A DNA stretch of 64,000 bases from Seminavis robusta. Lineage: Eukaryota > Bacillariophyta > Bacillariophyceae > Naviculales > Naviculaceae. A program made the position numbers and the translations under genes. The notes under the pieces were generated by a model. The model was not told the origin of the DNA and searched no databases. It worked only from the letters and a program-made list of their open reading frames with translations. This document shows, piece by piece, positions 10,932-22,179 of the stretch. The DNA is taken from assembly GCA_903772945.1 (NCBI GenBank), contig CAICTM010000086.1, forward strand, positions 1 to 64,000, in the 5' to 3' direction. Each line of letters starts with the position of its first letter. Within the stretch, counting starts at the first letter, position 1.

Positions 10932-13900
10932 CTACAAAACACCGACACAATACTTCTGATATCTGTCGTACCAGTTGGTCCTCCAGTTCTCGAGACTTTC
11001 ATCAATCAGAGCGTGGACGTATTCTCTACAAGCTCGGTCGCTCAGATCCAAGCGAAAGCGTTCTCTCAAACCTTTGATCGCGTCATCGGGACGCCCACGA
11101 AAACAAGCTAAATCCTCGTTGCCTGCTTTCAGCATTTCCACCAACAAGATGATTTCCATGCAATGACGTCGCAACACAAGGAAGGATCGAACGCAGAGCT
11201 CTCGGAATGTGCGGAATGCGTGGCTGTCGGGTCCACCCAATACTTCCACGAAATCCCTCGTCAGCTTGAAAGGAGCACTTTCAAAGCCAGTATTCTTTCC
11301 TGGTGACGACAGAAAGAAAAAGCCAAAGTCGATGTGGATGATGTGACCGCGATTGTCCAACAGAATGTTCCCATTGTGTCTGTCCTTGATTTGCAAAAGG
11401 AAGGTGACGATAGAATAAGCAGCCAAACTCTCCACAAAGTTGGATTTGGCATCCGCGAGGTCCTCAATGTTGTCGCCAAAAAAGGAATGAAAGAACGCCT
11501 TGAGATCGATAAAGTTTGGGTCGTTTCGCTTCAGTGAATCCAGCGATATCGTGTCGGGAATCGCTTCCATGATGCCTCCTGTGTCGGTGATGGCAATGAT
11601 CTCGTAAGGGCATAGCCACACAGGCACCCGTTCCCGAGCTAGGATAAAGGCCATGCGCTGGATCAGCTGCGAAGCCAACTGCTCCTGCCGCAGGTCATCG
11701 TTGGCCTTAACAAGAATCGGCAGCACCCGCCATCCTCGATGAGTTCCGAAAGCGGATTTCTTGCGCAACCTCTCTTCTTTTGCTTGCCAGTTTTCTCGAA
11801 AGATGACCTTATGCGGCTGGTTCTTAGCGCTGGTGTATTTTGCACCTCGATTGGGGGAGTCCGTGGTGTCGCCCACTCGAGAATCTGGTCGAGGCGGAAG
11901 TCCATTCGTGCCATTTCCCTTCCCCCTTCCCTGGTAGGTGGATCCATATGCAGCAGGTGTCAGGTTGTCGTTGTCTTGTCCACTGCTATTCCCCGCCACG
12001 ACAGTTTCAAGGTCGTCTAGAAGAATGGTGCGGCGACGACCAGATATCGGAGATGACCACTGACCCATGGAAGCAGGCGTGGGATGTCTGTCGGGCGAAA
12101 GATCTCGAGCATGTTCATCCTGTTCTGTTGTGACGGCGGATCTCCCAAGCATCTTTGTCCCTTCGTACGCATCATTGCATAGAAAAGCCGCAACCTCTGT
12201 ATCATGTTCGAGAGAGGCCGAAGTATGGTCTGGCTGTTCGACAGCGCTTTGTTTCCCAGCGTTGTGCTTCTGATCATCCGGCATGGTCATATGCAATAAA
12301 TCGTGAAGGATCGCCTCTTGTTTGTCTCGTAGCTGGTGAATCTTCTCTTTCATGCGATTCATATCCAATGGCAGCGCGATTTTATCGAGGATAGATTCAC
12401 CACGGTGTGGGTCTCGCTTCGCGAATCTCCAGTGATTGACGATTTCGGCCTCGGTCATTCCGCCCATCAAGGTATAATAGGGCAACGAAAAGGCCGAAGC
12501 AGCCGAACCTGGCAAGGTTGGTGCCTGCAAGTTGTTGCTGTCACTGATCGGGGCGTCAGCTTTCCTCGTCTTTTTTTTTGCTATCCCAAGTTTCGGTAGC
12601 TCCAGGGTCCGTTTCTCTTTACTTCTCTTGCTGTCCCATGGTTCTGTAACATCATCTAGTTCGTCGGTGCTTTCCTCGTCGTCAGATATGTTCGCTTTGT
12701 CGACCTTGCGTTGCAAGTCATTTTCGTAGTCCACCACCTCCAAGAGAATAATGCAAGGTACGCGTTCTTTAGTGTTCAAAGCAATGCTTTCTTCGGAAAC
12801 GATTCTCCATACTCGATGATAGACATTTGAAATGGGAACTGTACAAAGACGAGAGATGATCACGTGAGCACACGAAACTGAACAACGTGGTGGCCAAGTC
12901 TTGTTCGCCAACTCACCATAAACAGCATTGGATGGCAGCATCTCCACTTCTATATTTTGCAATTGTCGCCGCAGTTCCCGTTTTCGTTGCTCCCGCGGTA
13001 CCAGAAACAGTCCATCCGCCATAGACAGCAGCGCATCCAGAAATCTCGGGGTTGCTTGAAACGAGTCTGACGACGCTGGAGTGCTAGTAGGCACCATGGA
13101 CTGCTCTCGCTCTCGCTTGGCAGTTACCAGTGGCACAAATCCATAGCGGTGCGATACCATCAGGGCATCGAGATGCCGATGTGAAGGGAATCCTGTATTG
13201 GGATCTACTGGCAAAGACGCTTCCATTTCGGGCGTCAAGACCAGTTCCGAGACCAGGGAAGTGGAAGACATTGGCTGGTTCTCTTCCAAGTCCGTGTCAT
13301 CTTTGTAGTTTTTGTCGCTACCGATGCAAACATCCTCGTCCCAGAAGATGCCCGCTGGAATCGGTTCTCCTGGATTGGCTTGTTGTTGTTGTGTTTCTGG
13401 TTTGCTCGTTCCGTTTCGTGGCACGACCTTGTCTCTCTTGCCTCGTCTCTTTTTCTTTCCGTTCTTTTGGGGGGTTCCGCCATTCCTTTCATCGGTGACT
13501 TTGTGGTTGGGTCTCCCGTATTGCAATATTCGTGCCGCCGCCCCCCCTTTCTGCACGACCTTCAACAAGAGGCCTTCCACGACGGCTCGTTCTTCCGGCA
13601 AGAGTTTCTGATGAGTCGCATTGCCCACTGCCCCTCCGATCGAGGCAAAGGAACTGCTTCTGGATCGCCGGCCTGCATCAGTTGGTGGTGGTGTGGACAG
13701 AATAAATGCGGCATCTTCTTCGGAGGATTGATTCCTTCTATGCTGATGATTGTTGTTGCTTGGCGTTGTGCCTTGCTGCTGCAGTGATGCCGTGGAATTC
13801 CCAGGTGAATATTGTTGAAATGGCGATGTCGAGTTGTTGGTCGTCGGATGATACGCCGGCTGTTCGAGCGACCAGGCCCTCAAGAACCAGTAGCATCTGT

Positions 13901-15149
13901 GTGCAAAATGAGCATGCCTCTCACACTTGTCCAGAATCCATTGTTCCAATTTGGTGGGATCCGCTTCGTAGTAGGCTCCATGTAGCAAAAACGATAATAA
14001 CTGTGGTACAAAGAACGTCAATGATTGGCCTTGATCCATGTCAAAGACAGCATCGAGTTTTCCACTGTCAATGACATCTTCGTAGGCAAATAGCTGCAAT
14101 AATACGCGAAAGGGCGTCAATGGCAAGAGTGGATTGTGTTGCATTGCATTTCTGCTTCCTCCCGCACCACCGCTGAGGCTCCTCAAATGTCGTTGTGTGA
14201 AATCATCGAGTTTGTGCGTCCAATCTTTCTTGAGACCGGATATTTGATTTTGCATTTCGGACATGAATTCGTCGTATTGTGAGGAAAGCTTATGAATGGG
14301 ACTGGTGGGAATGTCTCGCTTGAGGTTGTTGCCATTATTTTCCGGTGTCATGGGGACGACTGGATTTCTTCCTTCTTCCTCAGTTGGTTGTTGTGAAAGT
14401 AATGGTTGTGGTTGTTCTGGATCTAGTTGAGAAGTATTGCTGCTGTTGACGTTTCTCCATTGATTGTAGTAGTATACCAATTTCTTCTTCTTGCCTCCCG
14501 AGAAGGAAAAGTAGGATGGTGAAGGTGCTGTGGATCGGACATGAATGAGCATGACAATGTGACTGCAAACACTGATAAGAGAGAGGAACAGAATCCACCA
14601 ACAGCTTCGATTGAGCATATCCTGTGTGGCCAGTTCTGTTTCTTGTTGCCATAAATCCTCCGAATCTTCCTCAGGAGGCAGAGTCCCTTCTTTGCGATGG
14701 TGTATACCCGCCAGAGTGGCCAAACTATCTGGATCAATCATGCTCAATGCCAGCATATGAAGTATCACAGCTGCGAGTGTCATGCCATACAGATAATGGT
14801 AGAACACGGGAAATCGAATGGCGGTTCCCGTGTAGGAATGGTAGGGCAAGGGGAACAGCAAGAGCAGTAACCGAACCACGGCAATAATGGCCAAGTACTG
14901 CACTCGATGAACCGTTATGGACGCCAGAGATGATGCAGATAAAGATTCTTCCAGATTGGTATCATAGTGATGACGATGATGATGGTGTGGATTGTAGTAG
15001 GTTTCATTGGAGGTGCCATTGTTATTGTCCAGTAATAATGATGCGGACTCATCTTCCAAAAGCCAAAGCGTCTCCAGCCGATGCTCTTGCAAAACCAAAA
15101 TTAGAGCATCGCAAACCCCCGACAGTAAGGCAGGAATCAGAAATGGCAT
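10932..15149 (-). CDS. Phosphatidylinositol 4-kinase (type III beta-like) with N-terminal membrane segments
   Basis: Two exons, complement(join(10932..12838,12917..15149)), 1379 residues. The C-terminal ~280 residues are a PI3/4-kinase catalytic domain: VKANDDLRQEQ lysine/DLRQ motif, WLCPYEI hinge, catalytic loop DRHNGNILLD and IDFGF, ending with the Tyr/Trp-rich helix typical of PI4K-beta. Around residues 370-450 a helical lipid-kinase-unique region lies before Ser-rich linkers. The enzyme should phosphorylate phosphatidylinositol to PI4P on Golgi/endosomal membranes. The N-terminus carries hydrophobic segments at about 5-20, 85-103, 115-137 and 183-203, not a feature of animal PI4KB, which is soluble. 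The 78-nt intron (12839-12916) has no stop and is a multiple of three; removing it restores the VYVPISNVYHRVWRI block expected in the family. It is divergent from the K+ channel gene. Confidence 0.88.
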   Translation of the reverse strand: MPFLIPALLSGVCDALILVLQEHRLETLWLLEDESASLLLDNNNGTSNETYYNPHHHHRHHYDTNLEESLSASSLASITVHRVQYLAIIAVVRLLLLLFPLPYHSYTGTAIRFPVFYHYLYGMTLAAVILHMLALSMIDPDSLATLAGIHHRKEGTLPPEEDSEDLWQQETELATQDMLNRSCWWILFLSLISVCSHIVMLIHVRSTAPSPSYFSFSGGKKKKLVYYYNQWRNVNSSNTSQLDPEQPQPLLSQQPTEEEGRNPVVPMTPENNGNNLKRDIPTSPIHKLSSQYDEFMSEMQNQISGLKKDWTHKLDDFTQRHLRSLSGGAGGSRNAMQHNPLLPLTPFRVLLQLFAYEDVIDSGKLDAVFDMDQGQSLTFFVPQLLSFLLHGAYYEADPTKLEQWILDKCERHAHFAHRCYWFLRAWSLEQPAYHPTTNNSTSPFQQYSPGNSTASLQQQGTTPSNNNHQHRRNQSSEEDAAFILSTPPPTDAGRRSRSSSFASIGGAVGNATHQKLLPEERAVVEGLLLKVVQKGGAAARILQYGRPNHKVTDERNGGTPQKNGKKKRRGKRDKVVPRNGTSKPETQQQQANPGEPIPAGIFWDEDVCIGSDKNYKDDTDLEENQPMSSTSLVSELVLTPEMEASLPVDPNTGFPSHRHLDALMVSHRYGFVPLVTAKREREQSMVPTSTPASSDSFQATPRFLDALLSMADGLFLVPREQRKRELRRQLQNIEVEMLPSNAVYGELANKTWPPRCSVSCAHVIISRLCTVPISNVYHRVWRIVSEESIALNTKERVPCIILLEVVDYENDLQRKVDKANISDDEESTDELDDVTEPWDSKRSKEKRTLELPKLGIAKKKTRKADAPISDSNNLQAPTLPGSAASAFSLPYYTLMGGMTEAEIVNHWRFAKRDPHRGESILDKIALPLDMNRMKEKIHQLRDKQEAILHDLLHMTMPDDQKHNAGKQSAVEQPDHTSASLEHDTEVAAFLCNDAYEGTKMLGRSAVTTEQDEHARDLSPDRHPTPASMGQWSSPISGRRRTILLDDLETVVAGNSSGQDNDNLTPAAYGSTYQGRGKGNGTNGLPPRPDSRVGDTTDSPNRGAKYTSAKNQPHKVIFRENWQAKEERLRKKSAFGTHRGWRVLPILVKANDDLRQEQLASQLIQRMAFILARERVPVWLCPYEIIAITDTGGIMEAIPDTISLDSLKRNDPNFIDLKAFFHSFFGDNIEDLADAKSNFVESLAAYSIVTFLLQIKDRHNGNILLDNRGHIIHIDFGFFFLSSPGKNTGFESAPFKLTRDFVEVLGGPDSHAFRTFRELCVRSFLVLRRHCMEIILLVEMLKAGNEDLACFRGRPDDAIKGLRERFRLDLSDRACREYVHALIDESLENWRTNWYDRYQKYCVGVL

Positions 15150-16209
15150 GGTTCTCCTGAATAAAGAGATAGAGAGTGTACTGTATCAGACTAGGGAATT
15201 CTCCTTGGTTGACAGACTGTGGTTGAATGAGGCCAGATTCCAGAACAGACACGGGAATCGAATCTCTCCTCTGGTGCTCAGATACCCGTCGCCACTCTAA
15301 CTAATAAACTGGGGATGGGAGGTCAACGTATATGTACAAGTACAATCTATCTGGCTTCCTCTGGAGACATCCTTTCCTTATCTTCTTTGGTCTCCCTTCC
15401 TTTCCTTCTTCTTGCTTGCTCTTGGTTGTGTGGTGCTCGCTCAGTTCTCTGAGAGCCTTTCGTGTTGTTGTTCTGGTTCTCAACGCGTTCACGACCACGA
15501 AAGGTACTAGTACGCTTTATAAAGCAGCTCAACTGGCTCCTTGCTCGGCCCTCCCCTACAAAAGCCACCCCAAAAAGCTCCAGCAAGTAGCTGGCTAAAT
15601 AATAGACATGTTCTATTGCCACACATCAACTTCAAGGAAAGCTACCTCTAAAGTGGAGTTTGAGCATTCTACAAGTACAGTATTGATAATCCTGGAAACA
15701 TCCACAGCCAACGAAAATGATCGCGCTCCAATTGCTTCCATCTTCCTACATACTGTAGGTCGCAATGTGTTCTTCGTGAAACTCTCCCTTAGTTTCACAT
15801 ATATATGCAGCTATCTAGACTGAGAGAGACTTGGATCACTTTTACTTACCTACTAGCTAGGATCCAATTTGCTACTGTAGAAGGGGAAAAGTCTACCAGC
15901 CACCGCGGCCAAGCTTGTGCGCCAACGACAGAAAACCCACAGGTCGCCATTGGGCTTCTTGCAGATGATGATGAAGGCAACGGATAGTTGGCCATCTTGT
16001 GGTCTGGATTGACTGGAATCCAGACATATCATACAGAAACAACCAAGCCTTTGAACCAAAAGCATGCATACGACAGAAGAAGAGAGAGGCCAGATAGAGG
16101 GATCTACAAGGTGACTGGTTGAAGGAGTTGACATTGACAGCTCAACGGGCTTACTTTGCTCCCGCAGTTCAGGTTGCGTGCTGAAGATCACACTCCTTTG
16201 GACGAGACC
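15150..16209. promoter_or_regulatory. Shared upstream region of divergent PI4K and K+ channel genes
   Basis: The two genes are transcribed away from each other across about 1.06 kb, so both promoters must lie here. I see no sequence motif I would defend as a core promoter element. The frame of the channel is open back to 16156 with no ATG, and the sequence TTTGCTCCCGCAG at 16155-16167 could be a splice acceptor for an upstream exon. Confidence 0.35.
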
Positions 16210-19200
16210 ATGGACGACCTCATCAACGGCACCGATGGAAGCGCTCCATCAGAAGCAACTAACGCTAACATGTCGCATGGTATGCACCCTCTGAGCGATG
16301 ATGTTGGTGTGGATCTCCTCAACCAACCAAGCGAGCCATTGGATGCTATTCTGTCGGCAACTGCGGCAACGACAACATCAATGGCAGACACAGGCAACGT
16401 GGATGCATTACTTCTACACGAATCATCGTCACAGCCACAACAACTCTCTGCGTCGACCGCGAGGAATCCCATAAACACTACTCCATTGGTGAATCCAGAA
16501 GAAGTTTTGTTGGACGACGAGGAATCGGAAGAAGCTTTGATCGAAGAGGTCTTCTTGGACGAACCCATGACAACTCCTTCCAAGAAAAAGAGCAAGAAGG
16601 CAGTCGCCAAGCGCAAGGGTGGTCGACGTCGAGAACGAAATCCACTCCAGCAAAAGTCCTACTGGTCGTCCGATGACGAGTCTCCCAGGCTGATGCACCA
16701 TCAGCCAGTGATTGCTAGACCCAAATCGCCCAACAACAAACCCAAGGATTCTTCTTCCACGGCAATCATGAAAAAGGCAGCCACCACAATTGTGTCGTTT
16801 GGACGCAGTCGCAAAACACGCAGCAAACGACGTACGCCACGACGTGCCATTAAAGAGGATCACGACGATGGAGAAAGCAGTACTACGGAGGATCCGGATC
16901 ATCCAGAGCATCAAACCCCTCCTCCACAACGAAAAATTTCGTCACTCAAAACACCACCCCCTAGTAGTACAGGGATCAGCAGCAAGAACAACAGTAACAA
17001 CAATTCTGTCGTTGAGGATGACAAACCTCCTCCCATTGCCATTGTACGAACCAAAACCAAATCCAAGTCGCCCAAGACTCCCAGCAACAATACTTCCATT
17101 ATCAATAGTACTCATGGACCTTCCTCCTCGACTGGCACTCCAGTGGTGGGCACTCCACGAATGCAACTGCCGCCAAATCCATCTCCTGCAGGTCCACAAC
17201 ACTTGTCCATTGAAGACATGGAAATATGTCAGCGACTCGATGATGAATATGAGAATGCTCTGGAAGAGAGAGAAATTGGGTACATGGCTCGGTACACATC
17301 GGTCCGACAAGCGGCTTGCGCTTCGGTGGTGTTCATGCTCATCTTTTTGTGGCTCGGCACTACCTTTTTCATGCGCTATGCCGGTTGGACGTTTCATGAT
17401 TCACTTTTATTTTCCATTTACACAATCACCACAGTTGGTTATGGCAATCAAGCCATTCCCAAAGAAATGGGATTCCAATCCTTTACCATTCTCTACATTT
17501 TTGTGGGAATTGCAACCTTGACCATTATGGTAGCACAAATATATCAATGCCTGGCACTGGAGGCGTCACGAGCCCAACATTCCAGAGACAAGACCGAAAT
17601 GGCACGACGAGGACTGGATGTGCTCAATCATCGAAACAGTAACAATCGAGAGCAACAGCAGCAACAACAACCATCGCAAGGCAATACGGTGCCATCCAGT
17701 CAAGCCAGTGTGGCCAATTCTAGTGTCCTCACTCATGAGCATGGCATGTTCTTCGAGGACTTGGCGTTTGTAGATACCGTCATGCAATACTACGAACGTG
17801 CCAAGCATTTCTTCTCTTACAATGAATATGGAAGGTCCTTGTCTGTTTTGCTGCCCTTTGCAGGACTCATTGCTGTGGGGGCCTGCATTGTTGGACCCAT
17901 TGAAGGTTGGAATGCGGTTGAGGCCCTCTACTTTGCTGTGGTTAGCTTGACAACTGTGGGATTTGGTGATTACTATCCCAAACATGCTTCGAGTATTTGG
18001 TTTTGTATAGCATGGCTCCCTTTCTCGATCGGATTTATGTCAATGTTTTTGAAGAATGTGGCAACCTTTTATATTCGCTTGAGTGCACAAAACATCAATC
18101 GCATCGAACGAAGAATGAGGCGTCGGTTGGCTAGATCCAAGGAGCAGTTTGAATTCGAACGGGCAGAAGCATTGAAGAGAGCCTACCACGGGCAAGCTCA
18201 TGGAGGCGAGTTGGAACTTCATTCCTTTCCGTCCGCCGACTCGGATGATTTGGTACCGCCCGTCACTATGACTCCTACTTCCAAACAACAATCCATTGCA
18301 TCATCCTCCAATGGATCGCCCCTGCCTCGGCACATGCAACGACGCCGGACAGATTTTGATGCCCTCCCCACCAGCCCAAAGGATGCCTCTGCTACATCAC
18401 CTGTTGTAAAAAGTTCTCGAGCTAGTCTCTTTGGATCTCCAGGAGAGGGTGCTGGTGTCTTCAACCGAAGGGAACGCATTCTCAAGAACAGCCTGGAGGG
18501 CGGTCAGAATGACTTTCGGCCCAAGGGCCAAACAATGGACACGATGAAGGATGTCATCAAAGCAGTGCACAAATCCATCAACTCTGGAGGCAGTGATTCA
18601 AGGTACTTGAGCATGCGGTCTTCTGTCATGAAACCGGTGCTGGGGAATAGCAATGAGCCAATGAGGAAGCCCTCATTTGCATTAAGAGCGTTGGTGCAGG
18701 AGCGTTTTGCAGAGATCATTGCCACGGACATCGCGGGGTTCCAATCCAGTATTGAAATCAAGGACAATACGCTCTCTGTCACGATTGATTCTTTGAGGTA
18801 CACAGCAGAGAAATGGTGCATTCCACGCCGAGCTAGGAAAGCATTTCGGGCAGTGGCATTTGAAGCCTTGTACTTTGTGGGTAGGTCAACCATTGCTGCA
18901 CCAGCCAGGTCTTTGCTTGTTATGATTCTCACGCCTTGAACTTCCTGGCTGCTAGGGGAGCATGGGCTGATTACAAAAGGAGCTGATGCTCTGTATGCAC
19001 TTTCACCATTTGAATTCCATGGACTCTTTAGTCCACTGTTGGCAGCCATGGGAGATGCTGGCACCATGGAAGGGTGGTTGGCAAGTACAGAGGTCATGGC
19101 AGAGTATGACTTGCGAAACAAGTCATCGGGGCCTTCTAGTGCAGGTGATTTGGAGACAGGGACAACAAATGCACAGCGAAGTTCAGTTCCAACAACTTCT

Positions 19201-19293
19201 GAAAAGCTACATACGGCGACGCACAGAATCAGGACTGAGGAAGGGTCGCTTGCATCCATGGAGAGGGTCCACCCCGGGAACGCATTTGCATAG
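16210..19293 (+). CDS. Two-pore-domain potassium channel (TPK-like)
   Basis: Two exons, join(16210..18880,18956..19293), 1002 residues from the first ATG. Two K+ filter motifs are present: TTVGYG (about 404-411) and TTVGFGD (about 579-586), each between two membrane helices (about 368-390/425-447 and 540-562/597-620). This is the TM-pore-TM twice layout of plant-type TPK or animal K2P channels; one polypeptide gives half of a pseudo-tetrameric pore. The first ~360 residues are a very long Ser/Pro/Lys-rich cytosolic tail with acidic clusters, far longer than in plant TPKs, and no EF hands are evident. The C-terminal tail after residue 620 is also long; its last part (from about 820) is folded-looking and continues through a 75-nt intron. 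An extra 5' exon is possible because an acceptor-like CCCGCAG precedes the ATG. Confidence 0.85.
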
Positions 19294-19581
19294 GAAGACA
19301 GACAACATTTGTTTTGAAGGTACAGTACTACCATTATGATAGTAGTCTTAAGCGGCTAGCTACGGTTTGAACTCAATCCTAAGACAACCCATGGCCCATC
19401 CCTTGCCACTGGCCCTCTAGCAAATCTGTTGGAGCTGCAAAGTTATTAAGTCATGTGAGATCATCGGCCAAGGTTTCATCTGAGAGTTTTTCTAACTGAA
19501 GATCTATTAATAATTTTATGCAGGCTCCTCTTCGTCAAGAGCAGGAAAGGCTGCAAGATATCTCTGGGTCAATCATGCCAA

Positions 19582-21556
19582 TTAATTGTCTTTGGGGATA
19601 CAGTTGTTGGGATGATCAAATTCACGCTTTCCCAGTTTGAAGTCTCTCAGGTTCTCCATTGTTGTCTGCGTGATTTTGTTGACGGCTTCCTTGGTGAAGA
19701 AGGCCTGATGGGCTGTCATAACCACCCCTGGTTCACCCAACAGGGCAGTTAAATCTGGATCTTGAATGCTCTTGGCAGACCAATCTTGGAAGAAGTATTC
19801 TTGCTCATTCTCGTATACATCCATTCCAACCCCAGAAATGACACCAGTGCGGAGTCCTTGCAACAAGACTGTGGTATCGACCAGACCACCACGGGACGTG
19901 TTGATGAGCATCATGCCCTTTTTCAGTTTGGGCAAGACATCCATGTTGAGAGTATGTCGTGTAGCGGGCAAGAGGGGCATCATAAAGAATAATATGTCGC
20001 TCTGGGCAAAAATTCCATCCTTTGTCACGTAAACACCACCAGCCTTTTTGACTTCTTCATTTTGAAAGACATCGTAGCAGATAAGCTTTGCTCCAAATCC
20101 CAAGATGATGTTGCAAAGAATTTGACCAATCTTTCCAGTGCCCATGACACCAACAGTCTTGCCGTGAATATCAACTCCAAGGAGACCAGCATCCAGGGAA
20201 AAGTTGGCCATTTTGACTCGGCTGCTGGCTTTGGGCGTTTTGCGATTTACTGCCATGAGCAATGCAATGGCCATCTCGGCCACAGCATAGGGACTGTAGG
20301 CGGGCACTCTTGCCACTGTCATTCCATATGCACGTGCTGCTTTGGTATCCACACGATCAAAACCAGCCGCTCGTTGGGCAATCATATTGACCCCCAAACG
20401 ACTGAGAGTTTGGATGGTACCGGCGTCAGCCGTGTCATTGACAAATGTGCATATTGCCTCATATCCTGGAAGATGCAGGGAATAGCTGTGTGAGCGGCAT
20501 GCTGCCATAGCTACATAACAATGGCATTGTGACACCAAAGTCCTGCACTTACCCGCGTTCCGTGGTAAAGTCCACCATCATCTGAAAGGAATTTTCGGGA
20601 TCTGCATTGAATGCCTTGACAGCAGGCTGAAATGCATCCGATACCCACGAGGTAGTATCATAGCACAATACTCGCAGGGTTTCTTTTTGATTCTCTCCCT
20701 CAACTCCCACACCCTTACTACGGAGTTGACCCATGATGGCTCGCAAGGACTTGCTGCCCGTTCGTAGTTCGGTGGCCATGTTTCCCATGATATCAAACAT
20801 AAAGACTGGATTGGACCTCAAAATCTCTTGAAAATCCTCGGCATACATGATCCACACTTTGGAAGGTCTTACTGGTGACAGTTGCAAAGGCATATGCATC
20901 CTCGGAGACAATGTGTAACAGTCCCGTGACACGTCCACGGCCTTCCACAATATCCACCACCACGGCATTCTCTTTAATGGTACTGCTCACTTCTGCAGCC
21001 TTCATGTTGCGCAAAGACTGGCTGATGGTGGCTCTGCGGCTGTTTTTGCGACTGTTGACCTCCAAGGAACCATCATCATCGACCAGATGCATCTTGGTGC
21101 GGAACAAACTGCCCGACTCAAGAATCATTAACTTGTCCATGGGAAGACCTTCCGAGATAAACACATGACCTTCACCGACATCTACCAGCTCCAGCTTGGC
21201 GGCCAATGCTTGGACCAACTCGTCGCTGCACTTGGAAAACCAAGTGGTGCTCTAGAGAATCTTGATTGCTGCTTTGTTTGACATGCTGATTGATTGTTTT
21301 GTTGTTATTGATTTGTTGTTGTTGTTATTGTTGTTGATTTGTTTTTATGACCACAATGCAATGGCAACTTCGCCAAGCCAAAGTTGGTCAGATGCAGGTT
21401 GCCCAACACGGCAACCCAACTCCAAGCCAAACTGTGTTGTGGTGGTACTCGTACCATGAATGAGAAAAGGATCTTCCGCAAAGACCTTGATCCGAGCGTT
21501 TGCGTTCTTCGGAAGTCCACCGGGGCATTACCGTACTCTAGAAGCCAGCAAGGCAT
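19582..21556 (-). CDS. Cyclic-nucleotide-binding domain fused to D-lactate-dehydrogenase-type enzyme
   Basis: Proposed exons: complement(join(19582..20485,20553..21251,21455..21556)); the 5' exon is tentative. Exon 2 opens with a cNMP-binding (CAP/PKA-R-like) domain: WFSKCSDELVQALAAKLE helix, VDVGEGHVFISEG, a long insert, VVDIVEGRGRVTG, then AYAFATVTSKT and KVWIMYAEDFQEIL. About 55 residues on, without a stop, comes a D-2-hydroxyacid dehydrogenase of the LdhA type: LRVLCYDTTSWV, YEAICTFVND, NAD-binding GTGKIGQ, and the catalytic Arg (NTSRGGLVD), Glu (DVYENE) and His (TAHQAF). It should reduce pyruvate or a related 2-keto acid with NADH. The intron 20486-20552 uses an acceptor that preserves the E. 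coli LdhA-like spacing. The reading frame shifts by +1 between ATVTS and KVWIM (about 20857-20872); with one nucleotide removed the whole gene is 567 residues and in phase. Confidence 0.75.
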
Positions 21557-22179
21557 TTCGGCAAAGAAGAGGCGAAACTTACTGGGTATTATGTTAAAAT
21601 AGTCAAGCTACCAGTACCAGGTACTAGCTAGCAGACTTGCATTTCGGTAGGTCCGGTGGGATCAGCGGAGATAAATTGAGGAGCAACACGGGGGCCAAAA
21701 GGGATGTAGGTACTCTTATTATTAATCGTTTCGTAGTGATGCTGTGTCCAGGTGCTCGTAGAGCCTCTGCCTGGGATTGGGATCCCATGTTGGCAAGCTT
21801 TACGGAACCGGCAAGGACCGTTAACACACAATTGACTGCCTTTGCTAAAATAAAAGTGAGCTTGGGCTAGGGGATGATCAGTCAGTCACCCCAGACCCCA
21901 GACCCCAGGTCCCTGACCATTCTTTGTGCGAAACGTTCTGTCGCCGTCCTGCTATGCTGTGTCATAGCTCTTGAATTGATGGCTCAAGTTAGCTGTTGAA
22001 GGAATTCAAATAAATGTTCTTCACCCAAAAGTTCCAGTTTATTCAAACTGAATTCAAATCATTGTGTATCGCATACTTGCATCTCATGGATCGGAATCTC
22101 ACCACATCTTCCAAAAGCCGCTAGCTAGTTAGCAGCAAATAAGTCCTCGGATTGCCATTCCTGCCATCCTTGAAGCAAC
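21557..22179. other. Intergenic, nothing recognised
   Basis: Region between two divergent genes, so it should hold both promoters. GTACCAGGTAC and CTAGCTAGCAG runs occur near 21610-21635. No gene or RNA is supported. Confidence 0.35.

Noticed and set aside
20470-20552. A second frame break at the LDH intron, seen if the acceptor TTCCAG at 20470 is used
   Set aside because: Using the acceptor CACACAG (exon from 20485) gives correct phase and the residue spacing known for LdhA, so no break is needed.
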